Of a DNA stretch of 64,000 bases, positions 1-8,654 are shown in pieces (the stretch's first letter is position 1; each line of letters starts with the position of its first letter). The stretch lies in NCBI RefSeq assembly GCF_020523825.1, contig NZ_JAJALK010000001.1, positions 310,001 to 374,000 of the forward strand. The letters are read 5' to 3'. Under the pieces are notes generated by a model that worked only from the letters and a program-made list of their open reading frames with translations, ran no database searches and had not been told where the DNA came from. The position numbers and the translations under genes are program-made. The DNA comes from Methylobacterium brachiatum (lineage in GTDB: Bacteria > Pseudomonadota > Alphaproteobacteria > Rhizobiales > Beijerinckiaceae).

Positions 1-431
1 GTTTCCGGCTGACCCTGGGCCGGGTCGCCCTTCGCTCGACGGTCCAACGGTCCCTCGCCCGACGGCGTCTGGTTCGGCTGCGGCCGGTAGCCGGCCTCGC
101 GGCTGCGGACCTGCCACTGCTTCAGGGCGTCGATCTTGGCCTGCTGCTCGTCCTGGATCTTCTGCGCGAGCTCGCGCAGCTGCCGGTCTCCGCCGTAGTC
201 GAGCTGCGTCTTGGCCAGGAACAACGTCTCCTCGTAGCTGGCGATCAGCAGCTCCGCGAAGTCCCGGTCCGGGTCGCCGGTCAGCTTCGTGTCCCGGAAA
301 CGGTTCGACATCGTTTCGCGCGCCCGCTCCAGGGCTGCGGGCGCGCCCTTGGCGGGCTGCGCGCCGGCGTGCTGCGGGATCGGGCCGACGAGCGCGGCCG
401 CGAGCGCGGTGGACAGGATCAGGCGTCGCAT
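1..431 (-). CDS. DUF305-family exported protein (C-terminus beyond window)
   Basis: This reads on the minus strand from an ATG at 431 and stays open to the window edge, so about 143 residues are visible. An N-terminal signal peptide (RRLILSTALAAALVG) is followed by a region typical of DUF305 proteins, with FAELLIASYEETLFLAKTQL and ELAQKIQDEQQAKIDALKQW. DUF305 includes the periplasmic copper chaperone CopM. It is the last visible gene of the minus-strand copper operon, after the CusF-like gene. The histidine pair usual in DUF305 (MIPHH) is replaced by LLIASY, so direct copper binding is doubtful. Family assignment is fairly secure, function less so. Confidence 0.7.
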   Translation of the reverse strand, partial: MRRLILSTALAAALVGPIPQHAGAQPAKGAPAALERARETMSNRFRDTKLTGDPDRDFAELLIASYEETLFLAKTQLDYGGDRQLRELAQKIQDEQQAKIDALKQWQVRSREAGYRPQPNQTPSGEGPLDRRAKGDPAQGQPE

Positions 432-506
432 GGTTGCTCCATCTCAGGGCTCCGAAGCCCTCGCGCGGGACCGGGCGGAAGCCGCACGGGGCTTCCCTCC
501 AGGGCG

Positions 507-797
507 CTACTTCGTCTTCTGGATCTTCGTGACGGTGTACGCGCCGCCGGCCTCCGCGACGTCGAAATCGACCTTGTCGCCGGCCTTCAGATCCTTGAGC
601 ATCGCGGGATCCTTGACGGGGTACGCCATCGTCATCGCATCCATGTCGAGCTTCGGGATCGCCGCGTGGTCGAGCGTGACCTTGCCCGCGGCCGGGTCTA
701 CCTTCGTCACCGTCCCCTTCACGGACTGCGCCCATGCAGGCGCCGCGATCGCCAGGAAGGCCGCCGAAAGGACGGCGAGCGGGAACTTGCTTCTCAT
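507..797 (-). CDS. CusF-like periplasmic copper-binding protein
   Basis: A 96-residue protein with a clear signal peptide ending AWAQ, followed by a small OB-fold-like domain. It has the CusF pattern: KGTVTKVDPAAGKVTLDHAAIPKL, then MDAMTMAYPVKDPAMLKDL, then GDKVDFDV. In CusF, Cu(I)/Ag(I) is bound by one His and two Met in the segment equivalent to the MDAMTM region here, plus a stacking aromatic. The AGGAGAA ribosome site lies just before the ATG at 797. It sits between the multicopper oxidase and the DUF305 gene and probably delivers copper in the periplasm to efflux or oxidation partners. Confidence 0.88.
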   Translation of the reverse strand: MRSKFPLAVLSAAFLAIAAPAWAQSVKGTVTKVDPAAGKVTLDHAAIPKLDMDAMTMAYPVKDPAMLKDLKAGDKVDFDVAEAGGAYTVTKIQKTK

Positions 798-960
798 GGT
801 TTCTTCTCCTCAGGTCGATTGAACCGCCACGCCGGCGCCGTTGAGGGGATCGGCGACCGGCGCGGCGGACTTCGGACGGGATCGCTCCCGTTCCGAACGG
901 GTTCGCCTGCCTCGCTCGTGGCGATTCCGGCAGGCCGTCTGGCGCGTTGTGGGCGTCCGC

Positions 961-2379
961 CTAGTGCTCGTGGCCGCCCGCGTTCGAGGCCGTGCGGCGC
1001 GTCCGCGGATCGACGACCCGCAGGTCGGTCTGCCGGGCGCGCCGGGCCTTCGGGGTGTCCGGGGCGCGGGCCGGCTCCGGCATCGGCTCGCCGGTCCACT
1101 CGTATGCGAGGGTGCCTTCCGGATGCCTGTACCAACCGGGGTCGCGGTAATCGCCGGCCGCCAGTCCCGGACGGACCTTCAGGACCGTGAACATCCCGCC
1201 CATCTCGACCGACCCGAACGGGCCCGCGCCGGTCATCATGGGCAGCGTGTTCTCGGGCAGCGGCATCTCCATCTCGGACATCATGCCACCGCCCGTCGAA
1301 CCCATCGGCATGTAACCTGGGGCGATCTTCTGGATCTGCTTGGCCGTGCTCTTCAGGTTCACGCCGATGTAGGTCCGCACGTTGTGGCCCATGGCGTTCA
1401 TGGTGTGGTGCGACTTGTGGCAGTGGATCGCCCAGTCGCCCGGGTTGTCGGCGTTGAACTCGATGGCCCGCATCTGCCCGACCGCGACGTCGACCGACAC
1501 CTCCGGCAACTGATAGTTTTCGTTGATCCAGCCGCCGTCCGTGCCGGTGACCTTGAAGTCGACGCCGTGGACGTGGATCGGGTGGTTGGTCATGGTCAGG
1601 TTGCCGAAGCGCATCCGGACCTTGTCGCCCTGGCGCGCGACCATCGGATCGATGCCCGGCCACACCCGGCTGTTGAAGCACCACATGTTCATGTTGAGCA
1701 TCGTGTTGACCTTGGGCACATAGGACCCGGCCTCGATGTCGTAGGCGTTCAGCAGCCAGACGAAGTCGCGGTCGACCCGCCGCTCGGCGGGGTCGCGCGG
1801 ATGCACGACGAAGAAGCCCATCATGCCCATCGCCATCTGGACCATCTCGTCCGAGTGCGGGTGGTACATGAAGGTGCCGGAGCGCCGGAGGATGAACTCG
1901 TAGACGAACGTCTTGCCCGGCGGGATGCCGGGTTGGGTCAGGCCGGCGACCCCGTCCATGCCGTTGGGCAGCGTCTGCCCGTGCCAGTGCACGGCGGTCG
2001 CCTCCGGCAGGCGGTTGGTGACGAAGATGCGGACCTTGTCGCCCTCGACCGCCTCGATGGTCGGTCCCGGCGACTGGCCGTTGTAGCCCCAGAGCCGCGC
2101 GTCCATGCCGGGCGCCATCTCGCGCACGACCGGCTCGGCGATGAGGTGGAACTCCTTCCAGTCGCCGCGCATGCGCCACGGCAGCGTCCAGCCGTTGAGC
2201 GTCACCACCGGCTGGTAGTCCGGCCCGCTCGTCGGATAGAGCGGCGGCTGCATGGTCGCCTTGTCCATGATCGGGGCCTCGGGCAGGCCCGCGGCCTGGA
2301 CGCGCCCGCTGATCATCGACGTGCCGGCGAGCACGAGGCCGCCCGCTCCCAGGATCCCTCTGCGCGAGATGTCGGTCAT
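961..2379 (-). CDS. Tat-exported multicopper oxidase, CopA/CueO type
   Basis: A 472-residue protein with a twin-arginine signal (SRRGILGAGGLVLAG) and all four copper-ligand motifs of multicopper oxidases: HWHG at residues 131-134, HPHSDE at 173-178, HPIHVHG at 266-272 and HCHKSHH at 319-325. It should oxidise Cu(I) to Cu(II) in the periplasm, reducing oxygen to water. It is shorter than PcoA/CopA proteins (about 600 residues) and lacks their long Met-rich insert; a short Met-rich stretch (GGGMMSEMEM) lies near residue 370, and the C-terminus ends GGHEH. The TolC-like gene lies 41 bases upstream and the CusF-like gene downstream on the same strand. Confidence 0.92.
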   Translation of the reverse strand: MTDISRRGILGAGGLVLAGTSMISGRVQAAGLPEAPIMDKATMQPPLYPTSGPDYQPVVTLNGWTLPWRMRGDWKEFHLIAEPVVREMAPGMDARLWGYNGQSPGPTIEAVEGDKVRIFVTNRLPEATAVHWHGQTLPNGMDGVAGLTQPGIPPGKTFVYEFILRRSGTFMYHPHSDEMVQMAMGMMGFFVVHPRDPAERRVDRDFVWLLNAYDIEAGSYVPKVNTMLNMNMWCFNSRVWPGIDPMVARQGDKVRMRFGNLTMTNHPIHVHGVDFKVTGTDGGWINENYQLPEVSVDVAVGQMRAIEFNADNPGDWAIHCHKSHHTMNAMGHNVRTYIGVNLKSTAKQIQKIAPGYMPMGSTGGGMMSEMEMPLPENTLPMMTGAGPFGSVEMGGMFTVLKVRPGLAAGDYRDPGWYRHPEGTLAYEWTGEPMPEPARAPDTPKARRARQTDLRVVDPRTRRTASNAGGHEH

Positions 2380-2420
2380 GGTTTCCCTCCGAATGTCATG
2401 GGCGGCGCGGGCCCCCGACC

Positions 2421-4001
2421 TCAGCCGCCGGGCGTCGCGACGGCGAGGCTCGTGCCCGGGGTGCCCCCGGCGGCCTCGCCGCCGAAGTTGCCCCCCGAGA
2501 ACCCGCCGCCGACGGTCGCCGCCTTGAGGTCGGTCGCCGCGATCCAGAAGTCGCGCTGCGCCTCGATCGCCTGGATGTTGCTCAGGATCCTGGCCCGGGC
2601 GTCGACGATCAGCGTCGTGACGTCCAGCAGCATGCCGCTGTACTGGAGCAGCGCCTGGTCCTGGATCGTCCGCCGCAGGGGCAGGACGCTCGTCTGGTAA
2701 TGCCGAGTGATGTCGTACTGGCCGCGATAGCGCTGGTAAGCCTCGCGCACCTCGGAGCGGGCGTTGACCGCGCGCTCGGCGAGGCGGTTGGCGCTGGCGA
2801 GGTAGCTTTCCTGCGCCCCCCGGACAGCGGTGGCCCCGAAGTCGTAGATCGGGATGACGAGATCCGCCGAGAACCCGTTCAGGCTGGCCTTGTCGACCTT
2901 CGGGGCACCGCCCTCGCCCCCCGCGGTCCTCGACCGCGAGAACCGGTTCGCGAAGCCCGCATCGAAGACGCTGACGAAGCCGCTGGCCTGGTTCAGCCCG
3001 AACTGCCCCACGAGCGATTGCAGCTCGAAGCGGGCTGCCTGCACGTCGGCCCGCTTGATCATCGCCTCGGCCTCGATGGCGTGCCCGTCGACGAGCCTCC
3101 CGGGCAGGGGCGGCAGGCCGTTGGGCAGGCGGAAATCGATGTCCCGCCCCCAGAGACCGAGCAGTCGGGTCAGCCGCTCCCGTTCGGCGCGTTGCTGCAC
3201 CCGCGCCTTAGCGAGCTGCGCGCCCAACTCGCTGTAGAAGGCGTGCTCGCGCGCCTGTTCCAGCTTGTTCAGAGCCCCCGTCTCGCCCAGCTGCTTGGCC
3301 AGCGTCGAGGCGGATTCCGCGCCGGCCAGCGCCTGTTCGAGGAAGGCGGTCGCCTGGTTGGCCGCGACGGTACGGTAGAATTGCCGGCGCGCCTCGCCCC
3401 CGAGCCGCAGGACCTGCTCCGCCGCGTTGTACTGGTCGGCCGTGAACCGCTGCCGCGCGATCTCGGCGCGCACCGGGAGCGTAGCCAACTCCAGCACGCT
3501 GGCGGCGACGGAGCGCTCGATCTCCGTGTTGAAACCCAATCCCCATTGCGTGATCGAGAGGCGCGGCGAGGGCGGCAGCGTGGCCTGCACGTACTGCGCC
3601 TCGGAGACGCCGAGGTCGTTGAAGGCGGCCTGCAAGCCCCGGTTCCTCAGGAGCGCGACCTGCACCGCGCCGTCGGCGGTCAAGGGACGGCGCAGCAACG
3701 CGTCCACGCGGGCGTCCGCGCTCGGCGCGACGCCCTGGTCGTCCGCCTTCACGATGTCCTTGCGCAGTTCAAGCGCCGCGTAGCCGCCGGCCACGGAGAG
3801 GCCCGCGTCCGGCGAGAAGCTCGCGCAGCCTGCCAAGGCGAGGCCGAGGCCGGTGATGCTCGCGGCCACGCGCACGAACCGCCCCCGGACGGCCTCGTCC
3901 GGCGGTCGCGCGCTCGTACCGGCGTGTCCCGGCGCGGTCGTCGTGCCACTCATGCCCGGTAGTCCGGCGCCGCCGCCCGTTTGGTTACAGCGACGGGCCA
4001 T
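2421..4001 (-). CDS. TolC/CusC-like outer-membrane efflux lipoprotein
   Basis: A protein of up to 526 residues with the long helical repeats of outer-membrane efflux proteins, for example LTADGAVQVALLRNRGLQAA and AQYVQATLPPSPRL. A lipobox (GLGLALAGC) predicts lipidation. The ATG at 4001 overlaps the stop of the upstream lipoprotein gene (ATGA), but about 40 residues then precede the signal; a GTG near 3875 right before the lipoprotein signal is an equally good start. It probably forms the outer-membrane channel for copper efflux. The CusB and CusA genes at 9.5-14.2 kb lack their own channel gene, so this protein may serve them. Confidence 0.85.
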   Translation of the reverse strand: MARRCNQTGGGAGLPGMSGTTTAPGHAGTSARPPDEAVRGRFVRVAASITGLGLALAGCASFSPDAGLSVAGGYAALELRKDIVKADDQGVAPSADARVDALLRRPLTADGAVQVALLRNRGLQAAFNDLGVSEAQYVQATLPPSPRLSITQWGLGFNTEIERSVAASVLELATLPVRAEIARQRFTADQYNAAEQVLRLGGEARRQFYRTVAANQATAFLEQALAGAESASTLAKQLGETGALNKLEQAREHAFYSELGAQLAKARVQQRAERERLTRLLGLWGRDIDFRLPNGLPPLPGRLVDGHAIEAEAMIKRADVQAARFELQSLVGQFGLNQASGFVSVFDAGFANRFSRSRTAGGEGGAPKVDKASLNGFSADLVIPIYDFGATAVRGAQESYLASANRLAERAVNARSEVREAYQRYRGQYDITRHYQTSVLPLRRTIQDQALLQYSGMLLDVTTLIVDARARILSNIQAIEAQRDFWIAATDLKAATVGGGFSGGNFGGEAAGGTPGTSLAVATPGG

Positions 4002-4297
4002 CACCGGCCCCCCGAATCGCGCTTGCCGCCCATGCCGGGCATCCCGTCCATGCCCGGCATGCCCCCCGTACCGCCGGACCCGGCCTTCGGCGCGACCTGG
4101 CGATTGAGCTCGCGCCAATCCTTTGGGTCGACGACGCCGAAATCCTTCACGCCCTGCGTCACCTTCGCGTAGCGGGGCGGCCGGACCGGGATGTCCGGCT
4201 CCGAGGGCAGGACGAGCCCGGCGGGAACGGCGGCGGGCATGCAGCCGGCGAGCGGCAGGACCGCCGCGAGCGCGGCCGGTCTCGGCAACTTGAACAT
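4001..4297 (-). CDS. small Met/Gly-rich lipoprotein of the copper operon
   Basis: A 98-residue protein with a lipoprotein signal (AALAAVLPLAGC) and no recognised domain. The middle has VTQGVKDFGVVDPKDWRELN and the tail carries a short repeat, GMPGMDGMPGMGG, whose methionines could bind Cu(I). Its stop overlaps the ATG of the TolC-like gene by one base, implying translational coupling and a shared outer-membrane role. The function is unknown; a link to copper is inferred from the neighbours and the methionines. Confidence 0.7.
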   Translation of the reverse strand: MFKLPRPAALAAVLPLAGCMPAAVPAGLVLPSEPDIPVRPPRYAKVTQGVKDFGVVDPKDWRELNRQVAPKAGSGGTGGMPGMDGMPGMGGKRDSGGR

Positions 4298-4465
4298 CTT
4301 GGATTTCCCGAGGTGAGGCGGACGGCCGAAGGCAGGCCCAGGCGTGGCACGGGCCGCGGGTCGAGCGGCGACGGCGTCGCGCCCGGCGAAGGCGTCGGCT
4401 CGTTGTGGGTGTGCGAGGCCGTCCTGTCGGAGCGGCCGAGGGCGGGCGCTAGATCCGCCCGCGCG

Positions 4466-4903
4466 TCACGCTTGGCGCCTCGGCGGCCGCTCGATCCGTA
4501 GCGGATGCGCGTCGACGGCCCCGTCCACCTGGACGATCAGGACCCGCTCGGACGGATGAAATTCCAGGGTGATGCTCGCCCATGGCAGGGTGGGAAGCGC
4601 GGCTTGGCACGCGAGCGGGCAGCAGGTAGCCGGGCAGGGAGGATGTTTGGGGCGATGCCGATGGCCGGGGCATCCTTCGTCGGCGGCCGCAGCCGGCAAG
4701 GCGAGGGAAGTCCCCCGTATCCCAGCCTCGTCCGGCTTGTTCTGGCTGCCCAAGGTGCCGGCGGCGTGCGCGAGATGCGTCGCCGCGGCGGCGGCTATGT
4801 GCCGGTGAGCCGTCGACTGCCGGCCCATGGTGCACGGCGCTGCCGGCGCGATGGCCAAGGCCAAGGCGAGTACGGCAAGCAGCAATGCGCGCACGACTTT
4901 CAC
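4466..4903 (-). CDS. secreted Cys/His-rich small protein, unknown function
   Basis: A 145-residue protein with a strong signal peptide (RALLLAVLALALAIAPAAP). The mature part holds a Cys/His cluster: GCPGHRHRPKHPPCP followed by ATCCPLACQAALP. The C-terminus (SITLEFHPSERVLIVQVDG) looks folded. No named family is recognised. It resembles three other small secreted proteins in this window (at 8655, 18436 and 57240) that sit at the head of metal-efflux clusters. A role in metal binding or sensing is inferred from composition and position only. Confidence 0.6.
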   Translation of the reverse strand: MKVVRALLLAVLALALAIAPAAPCTMGRQSTAHRHIAAAAATHLAHAAGTLGSQNKPDEAGIRGTSLALPAAAADEGCPGHRHRPKHPPCPATCCPLACQAALPTLPWASITLEFHPSERVLIVQVDGAVDAHPLRIERPPRRQA

Positions 4904-5139
4904 TGATCAGGGCCCCTGCCTAATCTTCGCGGACATTCTCACGCCGGGGTGGAAGCTGCAATCCGTGGTGCTCGACCGATGTCCCACAAACTCAGCGTGT
5001 TGGAAGTTCGCCACATGCCGGTGTCGACGGCGAAGCCGCACTCGGCGGATTGACCGCCACACCGGTGCCAGGACCCCCGCCGCGTTCATGCGACGGGCGC
5101 TTGGGGGTACCCGGGACGGGTATCACCGCGGCCCGTCCG

Positions 5140-5757
5140 TCAATGAGCGTGTTCGTGCGGTGCGGAGGGGGCGTCCGGCGCCGGGCGCGTCTCTACCTTG
5201 CCCGCGGCGGCATCGGGCGTGTTTGGGGCGTCCGCGGTCTCGTGGTCGTGGCCGTGCTCGTGGGGATGGCCGCCGCTTGCGGGGTGGACGTGGTCGCCCG
5301 ATCTCGGGAGCGCCATGACGCCCAGGCCGTAACGGTAGACGTTCTCGCCGCCGAGCCAGCCCGTGACCACGAGGGCCCCGGAACCTCCGGCGAGGAGCGC
5401 CAGCAGCACGACGCCCGCGCCTGCGACCTTCCGGCGCTCCAGCCAGGCGACGCCGGCGGCGGCGAGGAACACGAGCGCGGTGGCGATGGCCCAGCGAAGG
5501 TGGACGGTCATGTTCGCGTGCGAGGCCGCGTCGTGGGCGACGGTGTTGTACGCCGACCAACCCGTGGCGAGGGTCGCGACCGTGACGGCCGCGCCGATTG
5601 CGAGGTTCCATCGGGCGGCGGCCGTGAGCGCGCCACCCGATGCCGCTTTCCTGAACAGGGTCCCCGCGGCGAAGAGGACGCTGGCCGTGATGAGGAGGGC
5701 GACCGTGAAATGGACCGCGACCGGATGCCAGTTCGGTATCACCTCGATCATGATCAT
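5140..5757 (-). CDS. DUF2231 membrane protein with His-rich tail
   Basis: About 205 residues from the ATG at 5757, which has a good ribosome site (TAGGAG); longer upstream starts give an Arg/Pro-rich leader that looks non-coding. Four hydrophobic segments follow the DUF2231 signature IPNWHPVAVHFTVALLITAS. After the last segment comes a periplasmic or cytoplasmic tail rich in histidine (HVHPASGGHPHEHGHDHE and a terminal PHEHAH). DUF2231 proteins often accompany metal-resistance genes, but their biochemical role is not established. It is the first gene of the minus-strand copper operon. The tail suggests metal binding. Confidence 0.8.
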   Translation of the reverse strand: MIMIEVIPNWHPVAVHFTVALLITASVLFAAGTLFRKAASGGALTAAARWNLAIGAAVTVATLATGWSAYNTVAHDAASHANMTVHLRWAIATALVFLAAAGVAWLERRKVAGAGVVLLALLAGGSGALVVTGWLGGENVYRYGLGVMALPRSGDHVHPASGGHPHEHGHDHETADAPNTPDAAAGKVETRPAPDAPSAPHEHAH

Positions 5758-6207
5758 GCTCCTAGGGAAACGTCGATGGCGGGACGGGCCGGCTTCTTGC
5801 CCGGACCGCCCCCGGTGAGGGGAAAAGCGATGGCGCCGAACGCCCGCTCCGGGACGAATCCGCCGTCGTCCCCGGATCGGAGACCGCCCTCTCGGCGGCG
5901 CTCTCGGCAGGCCTTTCCATGCGAAGGGAGAGCGCGGGCGGCGAGGCTCCGGAGGCTTCCCGCCCGGCGCGTGGCGTTGGGTCCGGCTGGGTCTAAGATC
6001 GGGGCATAGGCTTGGCAATTATGGGCGGCACATGCCTACGCTCCCGGGCATGCCGCGAGCGCTGTAACGTTTCGGCGGCCGCTTGCGGATTGTTCTCCGA
6101 GCGGCGCGGCCGATCATACGTCGCCTTCGGCCGACGAGCCTCAGGGCGCGGATCGCCGTACGACACGCTCCTGCAGGATGGTGCTGCGGTCGTGAGGACA
6201 CGGTGGG
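5758..6207. other. divergent intergenic region between copper operon and sigma operon
   Basis: This 450-base stretch separates the minus-strand DUF2231 gene from the plus-strand ECF sigma gene. Short ORFs cross it in several frames but none has a credible start or domain. It holds the promoter-like site at 6059-6092 and should carry the promoter of the minus-strand copper operon, which I cannot pinpoint. Confidence 0.5.
6059..6092 (+). promoter_or_regulatory. putative ECF sigma promoter upstream of sigma gene
   Basis: GCGCTGTAACG (6059-6069) is followed after 16 bases by CGGATTG (6086-6092). The same 11 bases with the same 16-base gap and CGGACTT occur at 7755-7788. SigF-type ECF factors paired with NrsF proteins recognise a GTAAC-type -35, which fits. 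This suggests autoregulation of the sigma operon. The start codon lies about 115 bases further on. Confidence 0.5.
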
Positions 6208-6828
6208 GTGGCGGAACATGCGACGTATCTCTGGCATCCGCTCAGCGGCTACGAACCGGCCCGCCTAGTCCCGGTGCTGCAGGTGGAAGAGGAACTGCGC
6301 GCGCTGCTTATCGCCAGCCTTGCGGGCAGCGCGGCCGACTACCGGCGCTTCCTGGGGCGGCTCGGGTCGCACCTGCGCGCGTATTACAAAGGCAAACTGG
6401 CTCGCTCCGGCCGTACCGACACCGAGGCGGAGGATCTCGTCCAGGAGACGCTGATGGTGATCCATGTGCGGCGGCACACCTATGACGTCACGCAACCGGT
6501 GACGCCGTGGATCCACGCCATCGCCCGCTACAAGCTCATCGACCATTTTCGGCGTACGCGTACGGCCGCGGCCGACGTCCCTGTCGAGGATGCCGGCGTG
6601 CTGGTGGCTCGCGACGATCATGTCGCGGCGGAGAGTTCGCTCGACGTCGAGCGCCTCCTGGCGCACCTACCGCCCAAGATGAGGAACGCGATCCTCTCGA
6701 CGAAGGTCGAGGGCCTGAGCGCCGCCGAGGCGGCCGAACGTGCCGGGATGTCCGAGACCGCGATTAAGGTGAGCGTCCACCGCGGCCTGAAGACCCTGGC
6801 CAATCTCGTGGGAGGCAAGGCGAGATGA
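6208..6828 (+). CDS. ECF RNA polymerase sigma factor (SigF/NrsF-paired type)
   Basis: A 206-residue protein read from a GTG at 6208, with GAGGA about ten bases upstream. Sigma-70 region 2 is seen as EAEDLVQETLMVIHVRRHTYD followed by PWIHAIARYKLIDHFR; region 4 as LPPKMRNAILSTKVEGLSAAE, then an HTH (AAERAGMSETAIKVSVHRGL). This arrangement, together with the DUF1109 gene overlapping by four bases (ATGA at 6825), matches ECF factors controlled by NrsF-type membrane anti-sigmas, which in Caulobacter respond to heavy-metal and oxidative stress. Here it probably controls itself and the small secreted protein at 7835. Confidence 0.9.
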   Translation: MAEHATYLWHPLSGYEPARLVPVLQVEEELRALLIASLAGSAADYRRFLGRLGSHLRAYYKGKLARSGRTDTEAEDLVQETLMVIHVRRHTYDVTQPVTPWIHAIARYKLIDHFRRTRTAAADVPVEDAGVLVARDDHVAAESSLDVERLLAHLPPKMRNAILSTKVEGLSAAEAAERAGMSETAIKVSVHRGLKTLANLVGGKAR

Positions 6829-7475
6829 AGACCGACGAACTCATCGGCCTGCTGGGCGCCAGCTTCGAGCGCGAACCGGTCGGGGCCCCCTGGATGACCC
6901 GCCGGCTCGCGCTGGCGGTCGCGGTCGGCGCGACGGCCGCGCTGTGCCTGGCGCTGGCGTTTCTGGGCTTGCGTCCCGGCCTGACCGAGGTCCGGCCGCT
7001 CCTGTTCCTCGCGTTCAAGTTCTCGTTTGCGGCCGCGGTCGGGGGTCTCGCGCTCCGGTATCTCGTCAGGGCGGCCAGGCCCGGCGGCGAGAGCCGCGTC
7101 CATCTCGGGGTCGCCGCCTTGCCGTTCCTCGTGGTCGCGGCGCTGGCGTGCGTGAGCCTGTTGATGGCGCCGACCGAACATTGGCACGGCATGGTATCCG
7201 GTCACACCTGGCTCGAATGCCTCATCTCGATCCCCGTGATCGCCGTCGTGCCGTTCGCCGTCGTCACGTGGGCGGTTCGACGGTTCGGAGCGCCGACGGA
7301 TCTCGTGCGGGCGGGTGCCCTGGTCGGCCTCTCCGCGGGAGCCGTGAGCGCGCTCGGCTATTCGCTGCACTGCATGGACGATACCGTACCGTTCGTCGCC
7401 GTATGGTACGGGGGGACGATCGCGATGTGCACGCTCGTCGGAGCGCTCCTGGGACCGCGCCTCCTTCGCTGGTAG
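6825..7475 (+). CDS. NrsF-like (DUF1109) membrane anti-sigma factor
   Basis: A 216-residue protein with six hydrophobic segments and the DUF1109 N-terminus (MKTDELIGLLGASFEREP). It is translationally coupled to the sigma gene through an ATGA overlap. DUF1109/NrsF proteins hold the cognate sigma factor at the membrane until stress releases it. Conserved cysteines are proposed to matter for signalling in Caulobacter NrsF; Cys residues here occur in LACVSLL, WLECLIS and SLHCMDD, the last two near membrane edges. The strong HWHGMVSGHTWLEC stretch could take part in metal or redox sensing, which is inference. Confidence 0.87.
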   Translation: MKTDELIGLLGASFEREPVGAPWMTRRLALAVAVGATAALCLALAFLGLRPGLTEVRPLLFLAFKFSFAAAVGGLALRYLVRAARPGGESRVHLGVAALPFLVVAALACVSLLMAPTEHWHGMVSGHTWLECLISIPVIAVVPFAVVTWAVRRFGAPTDLVRAGALVGLSAGAVSALGYSLHCMDDTVPFVAVWYGGTIAMCTLVGALLGPRLLRW

Positions 7476-7754
7476 CGAGCCGGTTCGGAACATCCTCCGG
7501 ATCGCCTGCCGGGGTTCGAGGGGCGACGCGACGGCTTGGGGGCCTGTCGCCGGCCGACGCTTCATGTCACGGGCCTCGTCGCGGTAACGCCGCGGATGGG
7601 ATCCGGCACGACGACTGGCCTGACCCTCCCACCCGCCCGGCCGCGCGAGGCAATGCGGCCGTCGCGCATCCCACAATCGCTTGCAGGATTATCCCCCCGG
7701 TGAGCGAGGCGCCGCGCCGGGCGACCCCGGCCCAACCCCACAAAGGTTCGCAGC

Positions 7755-7788
7755 GCGCTGTAACGGTACGTCCAAGACATCCGGACTT
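7755..7788 (+). promoter_or_regulatory. putative ECF sigma promoter upstream of small secreted protein
   Basis: GCGCTGTAACG (7755-7765), a 16-base spacer, then CGGACTT (7782-7788). The -35-like block is identical to that at 6059 and the spacer length is the same. It ends about 46 bases before the ATG at 7835, a normal promoter distance. Confidence 0.55.
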
Positions 7789-7834
7789 AAAGACAAGGAG
7801 CGGCAAGCTTCTCGTCAGATCAACGGTTTCCGCC

Positions 7835-8077
7835 ATGAAAAGCAAGATCATCCCCGCCTTTGCAGGAATCGCCATGCTCGCCGGACTGCCGGGTTACGCG
7901 CTCGCGGGATGGATGGACAACGTCCCACCCCGTTTCCTGCCCCAGACGCATCAATCGCAACGGACCGAAACGCCTCAGGTCGAAGCTCCGGACGTCGGCC
8001 TGACGACCGGATCGATCAGCGCGGTGCCCCGCCGCCCTGCCGCCGCCCGGTCGGCCCCCCCCGCCCAGCACTTCTGA
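7835..8077 (+). CDS. small exported protein, likely sigma-factor regulon member
   Basis: An 80-residue protein from the ATG at 7835. It starts with a signal peptide (KSKIIPAFAGIAMLAGLPGYALAG) and has a short Pro-rich, low-complexity mature part (GLTTGSISAVPRRPAAARS). It lacks cysteines in the mature part. A matching ECF promoter precedes it. Similar small exported proteins are members of SigF-type regulons. No function can be assigned. Confidence 0.65.
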   Translation: MKSKIIPAFAGIAMLAGLPGYALAGWMDNVPPRFLPQTHQSQRTETPQVEAPDVGLTTGSISAVPRRPAAARSAPPAQHF

Positions 8078-8654
8078 ACCTCCCGCGGGGTCCGAACCGC
8101 CGGACCGGCCGATTGGGGTGGTACGGGGTGAGGTTCGGCGCGCCGCCCTGCACCGCCTACCGCGCGGAGGGTCAAGTGTGCGGTAGGTTTCCCAGATGCC
8201 CGGACAGCACGCGCGCGGATGCCGGGAGCCCGGAACCTGCGCCCTTGCGATGGGCGGCCAGCGCAACAGCCCGAGAACGACGACCGGCTCACGCCTGCGA
8301 TGCACGCGACCATTCCCCTGTTGACCGCCTTCCAGATTGCGCGCTCGGCAGACGGCCACTCCATGTCCGGGGGCTTGCCAGGGGACCGACGGTGTCGATG
8401 CGGCTTCCATGGGTGGCGGCCTCGATCCGGCCTCTGCCTGCCGTTCGGGGACGGCCATTGCACGGCAGGCCGGACGCGCCATGGCGCGGTCCGGCGGGCC
8501 CACGAGGAACGGGTCGCCGAGACGCCCGCCCGGCGAGGTCGGTCGGTGGATCGGCCGCCCGACGGAACGAAACCTTGACCCTCAAGACTTGGGACGCGCC
8601 GTCTCCCGTGACACTGGCCTTCCGCCCGGATCGAAAAGCTGGCATCGTACCTGC
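8078..8654. other. 577-base region without a convincing gene
   Basis: ORFs run through this stretch on both strands but none shows a domain, ribosome site or coherent hydrophobic pattern. It separates the sigma cluster from the Cus efflux operon, whose promoter must lie here; no clear operator is visible. Confidence 0.4.

Noticed and set aside
794..2179. A 461-codon minus-strand ORF across the multicopper oxidase region
   Set aside because: It is an Arg/Gly/Pro-rich out-of-frame shadow; the true frame at 961-2379 has all copper-oxidase motifs.
841..3962. Long plus-strand ORFs opposite the copper operon
   Set aside because: Rich in Arg, Gly and Asp-Val-Asp runs without domains; typical antisense shadows in GC-rich DNA.
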